From Adiantum capillus-veneris (Eukaryota > Streptophyta > Polypodiopsida > Polypodiales > Pteridaceae): a stretch of 64,000 bases of DNA. A program made the position numbers and the translations under genes. Shown here in pieces: positions 10,435 through 21,344 of this stretch (positions are counted from its first letter, which is position 1; the number at the start of each line of letters is the position of its first letter). Under the pieces are notes generated by a model. It was not told where the DNA came from, ran no database searches, and saw only the letters and a list, made by a program, of their open reading frames with translations. The stretch covers positions 28,289,709-28,353,708 of the forward strand of contig CM043971.1 of the NCBI GenBank assembly GCA_014529385.2. The letters are read 5' to 3'.

Positions 10435-10949
10435 TATTGGTGCTTTCTCCTCGAGTTATTCATCTATTTTGGCTTTGGTGCCCATCAATCCCCACTTGTC
10501 CACAATGTTAGGGTTTAGGACTACCAAGTACATGGTACCCTCGTCATCTAGATATCTATCTCCGCTATAGCTCACAGGCACTAAGTCCTGAACTCACTAG
10601 GTCTCTCTTCTATCTTTACACAATAGCGGTCCATTCCATCTTTGTAGATCTTGGCACCTTGCTCATTGTCGTACTGGTATTTTATGAACAATAGCTTCAT
10701 GGTGGCGGAAGGGTTTGATGATCCTGCTGCCATATTTTCTCTGTTGTTCAGGTTCAAATGTTCCAAGTTTTCGGTGAAAATCTCGTAAGATCTCTCCGAA
10801 GAAGTATCAGAGACACTTCCTTCAAAGATCGGCTCTAATGGTTGCACCCAACTTTGGTTTACACTTCCCTCGGTTGATATGACACTTGCTGGTTCCCCTT
10901 GTTTTGGTTGATTATTCCGGAGATTCCTGCCCGATCTCAAATTCATCAA
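10435..10949 (-). pseudogene. Element 1: N-terminal gag remnant or small upstream reading frame
   Basis: A 122-codon frame (10,949-10,581) begins MMNLRSGRNLRNNQ, a basic start often seen in gypsy gag proteins. It ends in TAG. Another frame then carries YSGDRYLDDEGTMYLVV and runs toward gag, with one TAA shortly before the gag ATG. A frameshift plus a stop inside an originally longer gag is the simplest reading. A separate small leader protein is the alternative. No domain is recognised. Confidence 0.5.
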
Positions 10950-11110
10950 TTCCCCTAAAGGACTTTAACTTTTCCGCCTTGGCAATTTGTTTTCCTCAAG
11001 TTTTTGTGGTCAGAATTGATCCAAACTGATTGATACTTGGTCAATTGTTTAATCTTGTCAGTTGGACAACTTCTGTTTCATCAAGTGAGAATTTTGTTGC
11101 AGTTATGCTG

Positions 11111-11836
11111 AAAAAGACATTATACGCGTATGATGTCTTTTTTTCACAGATTTTGACTATTTTGGTTATGCTCACTCTCAGTGACCCCTTTATGCTCTGT
11201 TCACTCACAAAATTCAGTTTGAACTCTGTTTGAGCAAGTTATGGCTAATTTAGGCTTTTCTTGGCAATTTTCCGCTTTTGACTTGTTTTTTGGGTCAATT
11301 GTGATCCAAATGGGATGAAACTTGAAATATAACCTCTAGACAGCTATTACAATGGATCTGTGTTAGCAAAGTATCAAAATATGCCCAAAATTAGGTCAAA
11401 GACATCATACGCGTATGATGTTTTTTTCATCAATTTGGGTCCAAACTTGATATTTATGCTTCCAACAGTGCCTGTAACAATCTTGTCAGGTCAAATATCA
11501 AAAATAAGCAGTGGTTGTGCCAAAAGACATTATACGCGTATGATGTCTTTTGTCCCAGATTTTGACTATTTTTGGTTTTAAGCTTTCTCCAATGTTTATA
11601 ATTGAGTTTCAAGTGTTTTTGTCAGGTTTGAATGTAAAAACAAGATTTGAATCCAAAATTTCCTATTCTTTGCGTTTCTTGGACTCCGACTTGTCTTTTT
11701 GGGTTTCTTTGAGTGTTAATGCTCTTGTTTTAAGTTGATCTTAAGGTAAAACCCCCCTTCTAAACACTCTGGCAATGTCAAATTTTCAATTTTAGTCTCT
11801 GTTTAGGTCCTGAGACATCATACGCGTATGATGTCT
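11111..11836. repeat. Four near-perfect palindromes with a TACGCGTA core in the element 1 leader
   Basis: Palindromes are centred at about 11,126/7, 11,411/2, 11,536/7 and 11,824/5. They span 11,111-11,142, 11,398-11,425, 11,521-11,552 and 11,813-11,836. Each has the core TACGCGTA flanked by CAT/ATG and GACAT/ATGTC arms. The first three carry a single mismatch and the fourth is perfect over 24 bp. Centre spacings are about 285, 125 and 288 bp. The first and third are also followed by the same short segment (CAGATTTTGACTATTT). They lie between the PBS and gag, so they would be in the genomic RNA leader. Confidence 0.9.
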
Positions 11837-12356
11837 AAAGTTGCAGATTTCCAGTTTTTCAGCACAGAACTCTTCCAATAGCTCTTTTAAGAGCTCAGCA
11901 ACAATCAGTTACACAGAAAATTTTTCTGAACTTTGTTTATTGCATATTTCACTACCAAAGCGATTTTTTTCAGTGATCTAACATGCAATCAAACACATCA
12001 AGCAAATAGAACACCAATTGATAGCTCTGGATCAGGATCAAATCAGGCCCTTCCTAAGCTACTTCTAATCATAAATGGATTTTTTTTGCAATTGAAAATA
12101 TAAAGAGATTTACTACCACACAAGGAGTAGCAAATGCTTTTTATGTCAACAACCACTTAAACACCATCAAAAACAATCTAATCTAAGTTAAACTAAAAAT
12201 ACTGTCAACACGGAAGACCCAGGAATACCCCACTTCCTAGTATCTCTCGAGACCTTCGGAGTCCACCACTCCTAGATCTTTTCTAACTAAAGTATACAAA
12301 GTAGTTTATACGACTCACCTCGTAGGATTAGTCTAAGGTCACCTACTTAGGGCTCT

Positions 12357-12376
12357 CGTCCCCGGCAGCGGCGCCA
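12357..12376 (-). promoter_or_regulatory. Primer-binding site of element 1
   Basis: On the minus strand this reads TGGCGCCGCTGCCGGGGACG, two bases inside the end of the LTR. The form TGGCGCCGTTGCCGGGGA is the plant Tat/Athila PBS, usually ascribed to tRNA-Asp. This is where the tRNA primes minus-strand cDNA. The orientation confirms a minus-strand element whose 5' LTR lies to the right. Confidence 0.85.
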
Positions 12377-13003
12377 AATGTTAAGGCGGTTACGCCGCTA
12401 GCGGAAGCTAAATAGTGAGAACTCAACCAACAACAGAATTTGTCAGACGAGGACGGAGCTTGACCCGCAGGCGCATGGAAACAACTAGGTGGGTGTCAAA
12501 TCACCTACTCGACCTTCTAATGACAATCACTACTAAGGAAATCAAATCTAAGTTCTAGAATACGCAAGTGACTGAAATCCGTACTACGAACGAATGCTAT
12601 ACGAAACAGGATCTAGAATCATTGAATCGATCTCAAACTCAAGGGGAAGTCTATACACTAGGTAAGAACAACACCCTAAAGACTTGAACTGCAAAATCAA
12701 CCTATAACCACTCCGTGCGGCAAACGCGTATGAAGACAGGCCGAAAAATACCGGTGACCGAAACTTGACCCCGATGGTACTAATGTGTAGCTCTACTCGT
12801 TGTGGTTCTATAGATATGCTGCACGCTCTATTCCGACACACGAGTTGAAAGAAAACTCACACCGAAGCTCGTAGGAACTTACCACACGTAGAAGCCGATA
12901 GCGCACACTCTTGGTATCTGTGCGTAGCTCTCACCGTTGCTAACACAATGGTGGTGACGCTTCTCCAATGGCGGTCCCGTAGCTCGCGTAGCAAGAAGAT
13001 AAG

Positions 13004-13031
13004 ACTCTCTCTCTCTCTCTCTCTCTCTCTC
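13004..13031. repeat. CT microsatellite
   Basis: A perfect CT dinucleotide run inside the element 1 LTR, just downstream of its TATA box in the transcribed direction. Confidence 0.9.
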
Positions 13032-13102
13032 AGACACAGTCACGACGCTCAAAAACTTACTTTGATTAATAATTGAATCTCCTTTAGGTTACAAAACTTT
13101 GG

Positions 13103-13110
13103 CTTATATA
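13103..13110 (-). promoter_or_regulatory. TATA box in the element 1 LTR
   Basis: The minus strand reads TATATAAGCC within a segment that resembles the promoter of the LTR at about 30,630 (GGCT-A/G-AGGTATA, then GCCAA and TTTTGTAA). It would drive element transcription leftward through PBS and gag. The call rests on sequence and position only. Confidence 0.55.
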
Positions 13111-13544
13111 CCTCAGCCTTGGAGGTGAGAACATCTCTAATTATTTACATCAACAGGTGAAATTACTTCGGGATTACAAGCTGGAAACTCAATTGAGTCC
13201 TGTTACTTAATGAATGGCTCGAATCAAAATTAATGTCGGAAAGACATTTATTACAATCAATGGTTACAAAATGATGGGTGTGAGCAAAAATGCGGGTGTG
13301 ATCCTCTGCTGGCTCAACAGATGGCCTTCGGCAAATTCTGTACCGTTTGGGAGCTACGGGTCATTGAAAATGGCAGGGGATTGTGGACTTACAAAAAAAA
13401 AAGTTTCTAAATTTTCTAACTCGCGTGCGTGGGTGTGTTTTAGCAGTTCTTATGCATTTGTGTGCAGGATGCCTCTTTTCGAGCCACTTTTCGTGAAGAA
13501 GACATGCCCCATACTAAGAAGGAGGCTATTCGACTGTGATGGCG

Positions 13545-13640
13545 GACTGACATTGTGATTGTGAATGAGAGTGAGAGTGTGATTGAGAGTGAGAGTGAGA
13601 GTGCGATTGAGATTGAGAATTGTGCACAAGCTTGAGAGTG
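13545..13640. repeat. Short GAGTGA/GATTGA minisatellite
   Basis: Degenerate 6-bp units (GAGAGT, GATTGA, GAGTGA) are repeated for about 90 bases. No coding meaning is seen. Confidence 0.7.
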
Positions 13641-14599
13641 AGATAGCTTGGGGTGGTCGGAAGGTTTGACATGAGCTACGCTCTTCTTGTACCCTTGAAT
13701 TTACATCAATACAAATCTCTGATTCCCTTTGTCTACTCTGTGTACTTGCAATTTCTATTATGCAGTTTGTTGTGCTCCCGTGTCTCGTCACAAAAGCTAT
13801 CTCATGGGATATGGACCCACACATACTTTTCCACAAGCTAAGGAAATTCCAACCATTCTTGATGTGGCCCGCGGGCTCTAGGTCCTTAATGGGGCCTAAG
13901 TGCCTCATCATTAAAACAACCTAGTGCATGTTTGGAATATGGATTCTACACACACCATCACCAGAAAATCAAGATTCATATAAAACTATCATACATAATG
14001 GGAAGTTTTGTTAGTAAATTCTCAAAGGGATTTTGATGATGTAAACCTAGAACATGAGGTGCAAGGGAATTGTACCTTCTTATTTCTCTGCATGTGGCAC
14101 CTTCTCACTAATATCATTTCCATGCATGGGAGATACTCTTTTCTTTATTAAGTGAACCAATCCCTCTCCCGTATATCTCCATTTCATGCCGCTATTTTGT
14201 CTACACATAATAGAGTTTCCATTGCAATTCTTTTGAAAGGTTGTGGTTGTTGACCAAGAGAATTGGCAACAGGACATTTTCCCAATAGGGCCATATGTCC
14301 CTAACACCAATGACATGAACATGGCAGTTGCACACATGGAGCACATGTGTAATAGTCTTGTGTGTGTGTGTTTTTGTGTTCTCTTTTTCAAAGTCCTGGG
14401 TGGACATTGAATAGTAAATGTTTTTTTGTTGCATGATAGATGCAAGTACCATCTTCAAAACTTGCATTGTATTTTGGATAGAACTACACACATGCACACA
14501 TGCACAAACACAAACCCATGAGAAGGGAAGTTCTAACATCATGGGAACAATCCCAAGAGACCTCAAAGATCTATTCAAACCTATTATTCGGGGGGGGGG

Positions 14600-14601
<2 letters not shown>
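13641..14601. other. Stretch without a recognised gene
   Basis: Short open frames exist on both strands but none resembles a known family or has plausible codon structure. It may include the outer part of the element 1 LTR and the 3' end of the Helentron relic. A short GT run occurs near 14,356-14,372. Confidence 0.5.
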
Positions 14602-14925
<324 letters not shown>

Positions 14926-15442
14926 GCTAAAATTCTAAGGACCCTTGAGAGGGAGGGAGATATAACAAACATTTGAAACAAATGCAACTCGGTAGGCAGA
15001 TGCAAAATACAAGGAAATGGATTTCATATGATAAATTAACAAACAAGAAGAATGAGTAGCTTTCATAGTTAGCATTGATGTGGAACAAGAGTGACTGAAA
15101 TTGAGTAATTCTCATGTGGAGTGGTTGGAGGTTCTCAACTCTTTAAAGGGAAATTCTTTTGATGCATCGAGAATACTGTAGAATAAGGCAACCAAAAATA
15201 ATGACAACACTAACACAGAATCTGATAAAACAAGTGACAAAATCACAAGGCCTTCCCATTAGAAGAAGGCAATGAAATAGAAAGGTTGAAAATTAATGCG
15301 TACATGTCAAAAATGGGATTTCATTAAAAAAGAGAGTTACAAGAGTTGTGTGAAGAGGGGTCAAAGCTCCAAAACTATTTTTCTCTATGTACACCATGGG
15401 GTGGGTAGGGATGGAGGATCATCTGTTTTTTCCCCCACCTCG

Positions 15443-15466
15443 CGGGGGGGGGGGGGGGGGGGGGGA
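15443..15466. repeat. Poly-G run
   Basis: A run of more than 20 G residues, followed by further G-rich sequence (GGTGGGGGGATGG). It has G-quadruplex potential, but its length may also be an assembly artefact. Confidence 0.8.
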
Positions 15467-15510
15467 TGGTGGGGGGATGGCAGGGGGTTGAGGACCATTC
15501 TAGGTGGTGT

Positions 15511-16212
15511 TTATTTCAGGAGGAGTATGTATATTGAAGAGTGATCAGGCCAAAAGCAAAATCTTGTCCCGCTCACGGAGTTCGGTCTTGAGTTCTTCAC
15601 CCAAATATGGTCAAGGATTGAATTGTAGATAGTTGTCGTTTCTTGAATTGTTTGGTTATAGTTGTTTTCGTGGAGAAACCCATGTAGTTTTTTGTATTGG
15701 CTATTGTCATGGTCAATGTGGACGTTGATGTCGCCTATGATAATGCTCACAATGTTGCTATTGATGGTCTCCATGAGGTTTCTCAATTGTGAAAGCAGTG
15801 ATTGTATTGATGCCTTAGGTGATTTGTAGACATTCACTATATGGATGATGTTGTTGATGGGTAAGGAGAAGAATGCTTGTATTATCTCTATGCCTAGTGA
15901 TGAAAAGAAAGATTTATTGTGCACCTTGATGGAAGTTTTGTGATACATTGATAGACCATATCCATTGTGATGATGTATGTGTTGAAAGTTTGGTTCAAGC
16001 AAGTTTCTTTCATTTTGTTGTTTTGTTTCTTGCAAGCAAAGAATTGTTGATGAGGTGAAGTTGAGATCATTTTTTATGTAGTTTATGTGTTTTTGGATGG
16101 AGATGACATTCAATGATTGAATTATGTAATGGGTATCTTCTACTAGACTCAATTGTACGTTTGAGTGCTCCCATCTTGCAGTTGTTCGAAGACGGTCAAG
16201 CTCCTTGAGCAC
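15511..16212 (-). pseudogene. Helentron endonuclease domain (AP-endonuclease-like)
   Basis: A 233-codon frame continues from the helicase after an in-frame TGA. The endonuclease/exonuclease/phosphatase signatures appear in order: LCLQETKQQ (catalytic Glu), HHNGYGLSMYHK, HIVNVYKSP, IIGDINVHID (GDxN, plus 15,724-15,735), LDHIWVKN and FWPDHSSI (final Asp-His). These domains nick DNA. In Helentrons the domain is thought to derive from a non-LTR retrotransposon. All signature residues are present here although the element as a whole is decayed. A stand-alone LINE endonuclease is less likely, because the upstream sequence is helicase in the expected order. Confidence 0.8.
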
Positions 16213-16224
16213 TGCAAGGTCAAC

Positions 16225-17670
16225 TCAGATGTGTGTATTCAAGATCGGGCTCAAAATGTGCAGGTTGGTAGGGTCCTTGATACGCGATAATGCGGTGTAG
16301 ACCAAACCATGGGCTCGTATGCTAGTAGGGTCTAAAGCTAGAGAAGTCATGGCTAGACCTTGTGATCTGTGGATTGTGCGTGCATTGGCAGGTTGTATTG
16401 GTAGCTGCTTCCTAGAGACTATGTTGAGCTGATTTCTCCCTACTTGGAACTCTTTTGTTGTGTCGAATATGGGTGTCCAATGTGGCTCAAAGTGATTTTT
16501 GAGCAGATGTTGATTTTGATATCTTTGTTTGTTTCCAAATTTTCTATCGAAGAAAGCTATCAATGCAACATGGGAATGTTCGATAGTTTCTTTGCTTTGA
16601 GAATTCCATCAACCCCATTCACAAGTCCATCGAAAATCTCAATATTCCTAGAGCACATTTCAACTATCATCCCTAGCTTTAGTTTGAGAACCCCAGCAAG
16701 TCCTGCAGTTAGTTGTGAGTTGTTTGGAATGAGAAGGTTCCTTGAGGCTAACTTGTGTGGTTTGTCACGTGCTGTAATGACATATGCACTTGTATGTAGC
16801 ATGGAAAAAACCTTTTGGTTGTGATGGTCCTTTAATGTGTTGGTGAAGAAAAGATGGGGAGTCGCCACAATGTCAAAGCTCTTGTTTATGTGCATGGAGT
16901 TGATCAACGACAAGTCTTGCTCAGTTTGTTTCGCAACTCTTACTTGGTTTAAGATCTCTATGAATGTTGTGTTCGATTGGCGCATGGGTATCTGAAGCTC
17001 ACAACACCTTATGTGAGAATTCCAAAATGAAGGGTCTAGAATGTCAAGTGTGTTTTTAGGATCATTAAATATCCAACGATCATGCACAGGGCTTGCTTGA
17101 CAAAGGTCTCCGCAAAAAAATTACATCTAGTCCTCCAAATGGTTGAGTGTGATTATGCTTGAGTGCTCGAAGCCGTGTATCTATGATATGAAGCAATCTA
17201 TTGCCTATCAAGGATGCCTCATAAAAAACAACTAGCTTGAGATTTATGTACATTTGTGATAGATTGCTCAAGGTCTCATTTGAGAGAGCAATGTTGTCAT
17301 TGAGCATCAATGGAAGCCGCAAGGCTGAGTGAATGGTGGTGCCGCCAAAATTATAAGCTGCCTTGCCTATGTAAGCCATTATAAGTGTTGTTGGGAGGTT
17401 AATGTCACTTGCAATCAATGTGTTGTAGTGTCGCACTAAACCTTGGACAATGGCTCGTATTGTGAATGTCTTCCCAGTGCTAGCACCACCTGTAAGGAAA
17501 AGGTGGATAGGAATGTTTGAGTGCACCCTTTTCTTTGTCATGGTATCATCATAAATTTGTCTTTGTTCCGTGTTTAAGCTCATGACAAGTGTATGGTACT
17601 CTTCATTTGGGATTCCAAGCAGGTTTAATGGTGTTGCAATACTTGTGTTGTGAGGTCTAGTTTTTGGCAA
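16225..17670 (-). pseudogene. Helentron Pif1-like helicase domain, in three frames
   Basis: Frames 17,670-17,080, 17,087-16,560 and 16,563-16,225 overlap by a few bases and together cover a Pif1-type helicase. Motifs: SLNTEQRQIYDD, Walker A in LTGGASTGKT (plus 17,468-17,490), GKAAYNFGGTTIHSAL, a Walker B position reading VVFYEAS where I/D-E-x-S is expected, PFGGLDVIF, PMRQSN, and C-terminal NARTIHRSQGLAM and GLVYTALSRIKDP. The helicase would unwind DNA during rolling-circle transposition. The overlaps mark two single-base frameshifts. The Asp-to-Tyr change in Walker B would by itself be expected to disable ATP hydrolysis. Confidence 0.85.
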
Positions 17671-17893
17671 GTCAAGGTCGAGTTCACAATTGAATGTCTC
17701 TTGATGATTGCTCCTCGTGGAAGAATTAGATGATGACTATTTCTTGCTACTTGCCAAGATCTCAACTTTCATGAACTTTTTCTTATTTTCAGTAATTGTA
17801 CCAATGTTAATCTCAAACATCTCTCTTTATGTTGTGACACTTGTGTCAAATTCAAACTCACTACTTGTGAAAGGGAGAAAGAGCAAGAAAACC

Positions 17894-18681
17894 TCATTGA
17901 TAATGTCTCTCAACGTCAAGCTCTTTATTGAAGTTCGCATACCTTATGACTCGGGCCTTTTTTCTCTTGCGTTGCACACCATCTGAATTGGTAAACTGGC
18001 TCGCAAATTCGGCCAAGCATAGATGTGATAGATGGTGTGGTCTTTTGGTGTATTTAGTGACAACATCATCGAAGAAAATGTGTGTGTCATCAGGATGAAG
18101 CATCTCCAAAGTAGCTCGTCTCTTTAGTAATAGTGTCCTTTGAGGCTGAAAATCTGTGTTGATGAAAACAAAATGTATGCTAGCACTATGCAATGGCAAG
18201 GAGAGTGCAATATATGTTGCTTGTTGTGCTGAAATTTCTTGGCTGTTGACAAGGGTACTCCCAATTTTCTTAAGTCGTTCTAAGGTGAGCAAATTGTTTT
18301 CCTTGTAGTTATCAAGAAAATTTTTAATCGCCCTACTTGTTGTTGAGTCGTGTTTTGTCATGTAGGATGTGCAATATGCTGCAATTCATGAGCATTGAAA
18401 ATAAATTGGATATCAATGTTACCATCCCATAAGGTGCACAAAGGTTTATTGAAATTGTTTGTGTACATGTCCTTTGGATGTCGTTAAAGCAAAAGGGTTG
18501 GTTCTGTAAGTGTGAAAGAGAGTGTCCCAAGATATGAGTTCTCATCCATACATAAAAAGTTCAACCATTCATTGAAGTTCAATGCTGGTTCTTGGCCAAG
18601 ACTTGCAAACAATTCATTGAGTTTCTTTTTGTTTGTAAGAAGTATTTTCTTCCTTGAATCACTTGTTTCAATTGGATGCAA
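17894..18681 (-). pseudogene. Helentron polyprotein, region between Rep and helicase
   Basis: Frames at 18,681-18,484, 18,545-18,333 and 18,361-17,894 carry Helitron features, though broken: a YLGTLSFTLTEPT-like segment, NIDIQFIFNAHE (the conserved segment before the cysteine-poor linker), and ISAQQATYIALSLPLHSAS with FVFINTDFQPQRTLL. The last frame ends near 17,894. About 220 unassigned bases separate it from the helicase. Confidence 0.7.
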
Positions 18682-18753
18682 TATTATTGTTTCCTTGGTA
18701 GGAGGACGAGGAAATCCAAACCGACAAGCTTTTTTATGGCTTTTACATGTCTT

Positions 18754-19473
18754 TCAATGTGAATGGGTCTGAATATTCCTGAACTCATCCTTGTCAGTGG
18801 AGATGAACGTATCAACAAAGCTAATCACATTGCGATCCTCAGACACACCAAACAATGGTGCATTTTTAATCCAAAGCAACCCGTGGTCACGTTGGCTTCC
18901 TCTATTCTGGAATTCAGTCACGAAAAAGAAGTCGATAATATCGCCAAGTATTTTGGAGTTGCGTTTGAGCTCTTTCTTTAATGATTTGAATCTATGAACA
19001 TAGTAGCGAGCAGTGGTTATGGGATTAGAACGAACCAAGGCTCGAATGAAAGCACTATTGCTCTGGAAATCACATGCACGTATTTGCGGGTTAAGAAGTG
19101 CAAGACATTTATGCAAAGGCTCCCACCTCTGCTTTGCGCACGATATGGTGATGAAGAATGTGGGTTGACCTATTTGTCAAATCATTGCAAAGACATTGCG
19201 CTTGAGTTTGGATTTGTAATCGCATGATGTGCGAAGAGTCTCAAAATCACGATAGCCAAGTTGAGACTGGAGAACTTGGTCAATATTAGTATTGCCTTGG
19301 ATGTCACCTGCACATAATTGTTTTCCTTGTAGTTTGCCTTTTTGTAGACATACCCATATAGAGCCCAAAACCTTGGCAATGATGATTTTCATGACTGTAA
19401 TGGAATTGGCGTATTTAACTTGAGAGTAGGGGAAATTAATGAGAGTACTTTTGAGAAATGACTTTGTGAGCAT
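18754..19473 (-). pseudogene. Helentron Rep (rolling-circle initiator) domain
   Basis: The frames 19,473-19,177 and 19,116-18,754 are bridged by a third frame carrying GQPTFFITISCAKQRWEPL, the first conserved Rep motif. The second contains FFFVTEFQNRGSQRDHGLLW, the HUH motif region that binds the catalytic metal. The first His of the expected H-x-H reads Arg (plus 18,889-18,891), leaving R-D-H. A GLLWIKNAP segment follows, as in Helentron Reps. The catalytic Tyr motif further downstream was not identified with certainty. Frame breaks show a pseudogene. Confidence 0.75.
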
Positions 19474-19479
19474 AGCGGG

Positions 19480-20985
19480 TGAACATAATTGAAGATAGCA
19501 ACATAATCATAGCAATCAGTTAACTTGTCATGAACAATACTTTTGCAAGATAGATAATTTAGAGAAATGACAACAATTGAGGATCGGATTTATGTGGAGC
19601 CGGTCCCCCATCCAATAGGCATTTGTATTATGATTTATCCCATTAAGAGAGACTTGTTACAATACAATCTTTGTGTTCCTTGTGACCTAGGTGATGCAAT
19701 GAAGATAGAAAGCTTCATGCATCACAAGAATAACATAAACTTGAAGAAAGCTTTAACTATCCCAAGCCTCAGTCCCAAGACCTCAAACACCTTCGAAGGT
19801 GGAGAGAGCTAGCAGGGAATGAGGGTAGGGAAGAGGAAGAAGAAACATTTCATAGGAGAAAGAATTAGTTACTCACCTATCATAACTCTTGTTGCTAGCA
19901 TACATAATAGCATAGTAATGAAGAAGAAGGAGATGGCAAGCTTAAGCATTGAAGCATGGCTCTTGGTTGGATTTGCACTCCATAGCCAAGAGTGTTGGTG
20001 TAGGCTCTCAACCTCTACTTGCTTGGAGAAGGAGAGGGAGCTCTTGCACTTTGCATAGCACACAATGAGAGTGTTTGTGAGTGTGTGTGGGTGAGTATAC
20101 CCCCTAGATTTCTTGGGTTGACCCCCCCTTGTAGCTCATGCTTGAAGCTCATTGGACCCCTCGAGGCCTAGCCAATCACAAGCAGGAGGCATTACAAGCA
20201 ACAAGGGTAGCCTTGGGACAAGTGTCCCCCTTTCCCCTTTGAGAGAGAGGACTTGATAAATGCAAAATCAATTAATTAAATATCTTAAATTATCATTGGG
20301 ACCCTTGGTGGCCAACCAATAGGCTTCAGGCACACCGTGAGGCAACATGAGGAGGAACTTGACAAGTGTCCCTTCTACTTTCTTTGTACCATGCATGCCT
20401 TGTGTGAGTGTGTGGGTGTTCTCTCTCATCCCCCCTCATGTAGGACTTGCCCCCTCCTTGTAGGGATTGAATATTTGACTTTTTGACACCTCAAGACCCT
20501 CATCTATAGGCCCAGTTCCCACCACAAGCTTGGCCCTTAAGCACTTTAATCTTGGGCTGGGTTCTCACCTCAAGTGCAACCCTAGCATCTCAAGAATGTC
20601 AAGCACCTCAAGCATCTCAATCATCAAGCACCTCAAGCACCTCAGTCATCAAGCATGACAAGCAGGACTAGCACCTCGAGCTGGGTCGGGTTCCCGCCTC
20701 AAGCTCAACCCTAGCTTACATAAGGTCAAAGGACTTTTACACACATTATTGGAGGTCTTCAATGAAGCTAACCCTAAGGTCTTATGCTCCATTGGTTAGC
20801 CTTGCTCTTTGATAGACCATCTCTCATTTGGGCCCCTTTACCATTGGCCCCGTGTTGAGATAGATCTATAAGCACATGTCCATATCTTAACACTTGTTCC
20901 CATTTATTCTCCCACATTAAGTGATCAATTTAATATGAGAAAATCATTTGGGTTGGTTAGATATTAGATATTAGATTTTATGACA
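19480..20985 (-). repeat. 3' LTR of element 2
   Basis: Read on the minus strand from 20,985 it starts TGTCATAA and stays recognisably similar to the element 3 LTR for nearly its whole length. Shared landmarks are an AAATGATTTTCTCAT segment, a GGAGGGGGCAAG segment followed by an AC run, GGGGTCCAATGAGC, a CTTGGTTGGATTTGC segment (reverse complement), and a TTGAGGACCGGAT-like end near 19,570. The last about 100 bases expected from element 3 are missing or diverged where the sequence meets the Helentron relic. A CTCAAGCA minisatellite lies inside it at about 20,590-20,660. Confidence 0.8.
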
Positions 20986-21000
20986 TTACCTCTCTCTTGA
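20986..21000 (-). promoter_or_regulatory. Polypurine tract of element 2
   Basis: The minus strand reads TCAAGAGAGAGGTAA immediately before the TG start of the 3' LTR. It primes plus-strand cDNA synthesis. The corresponding segment is absent from element 3. Confidence 0.75.
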
Positions 21001-21344
21001 AATCATAGTCGTCCTCGACTATAAGGTAGAAGAGATAAAGCCTTAGTCATTAGTCAATTTTACTTAGCGGGTAGAGGATCTCTTTTTAAACCATGACATC
21101 TTTCCAAGATGGATGACTAATCCAGTTGGTGCTTGGGAGACATAGCTGCCGCAAGCATGTCTGCTCTTTAGTCCATTTCATTCTCCCAAAGTAGAGTGAC
21201 AAATTCTACTTGGTGTTTGAGAGACGTCGTCATCACAAACATGATTCTAAGCATGCATACTAGTTAAATTTGTGCACAATTAAAAAGAGGACTAGTCTTA
21301 TAAGGCAAAAACACGAGTCATTCAAAAGAAATTTGTACATTTGC

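Larger units (their letters stand above)
1340..13400 (-). mobile_element. Element 1: Tat/Athila-like Ty3/gypsy LTR retrotransposon (3' LTR not seen)
   Basis: The order on the minus strand is 5' LTR (12,379 rightward), PBS, about 1.4 kb leader, gag, protease, RT, RNase H, integrase, and extra C-terminal domains. Protease before RT before integrase is the Ty3/gypsy order. The PBS of the TGGCGCC type and the absence of a chromodomain point to the Tat/Athila branch. The frame is broken in several places: a TAA and a frameshift upstream of gag, frameshifts near 5,200, 3,760 and 3,470, and a TGA at 4,320-4,322. This copy is therefore not autonomous as read. Unusual content is a second retropepsin after integrase, duplicated zinc domains, and palindromes in the leader. 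Outer boundaries and TSD are not determined; the right limit given here is approximate. Confidence 0.85.
12379..13400 (-). repeat. 5' LTR of element 1 (outer edge uncertain)
   Basis: The inner edge is the TG dinucleotide at 12,379-12,380 (CA on the minus strand), next to the PBS. The LTR runs rightward through a TATA box near 13,103-13,110 and a CT microsatellite at 13,004-13,031. No second LTR copy is available in the window, so the outer edge was set arbitrarily and could lie several hundred bases further right. Confidence 0.6.
15511..19473 (-). mobile_element. Decayed Helentron (Rep - Pif1 helicase - APE-type endonuclease)
   Basis: Consecutive minus-strand fragments encode, in order, the Helitron replication initiator (19,473-18,754), a linking region (18,681-17,894), a Pif1-family helicase (17,670-16,225) and an endonuclease/exonuclease/phosphatase-type domain (16,212-15,511). 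The endonuclease C-terminal to the helicase distinguishes Helentron/Helitron2 elements from canonical plant Helitrons, which lack it. Several frameshifts and stops are present, for example TGA at 16,225-16,227 between helicase and endonuclease. The right end abuts the LTR of element 2 near 19,480. The left (3') end was not identified. Confidence 0.8.

Noticed and set aside
12379-13400. Attempt to find a matching 3' LTR of element 1 within 1-1,339
   Set aside because: No shared words or TG...CA end were found, so no LTR pair or TSD is claimed for element 1.
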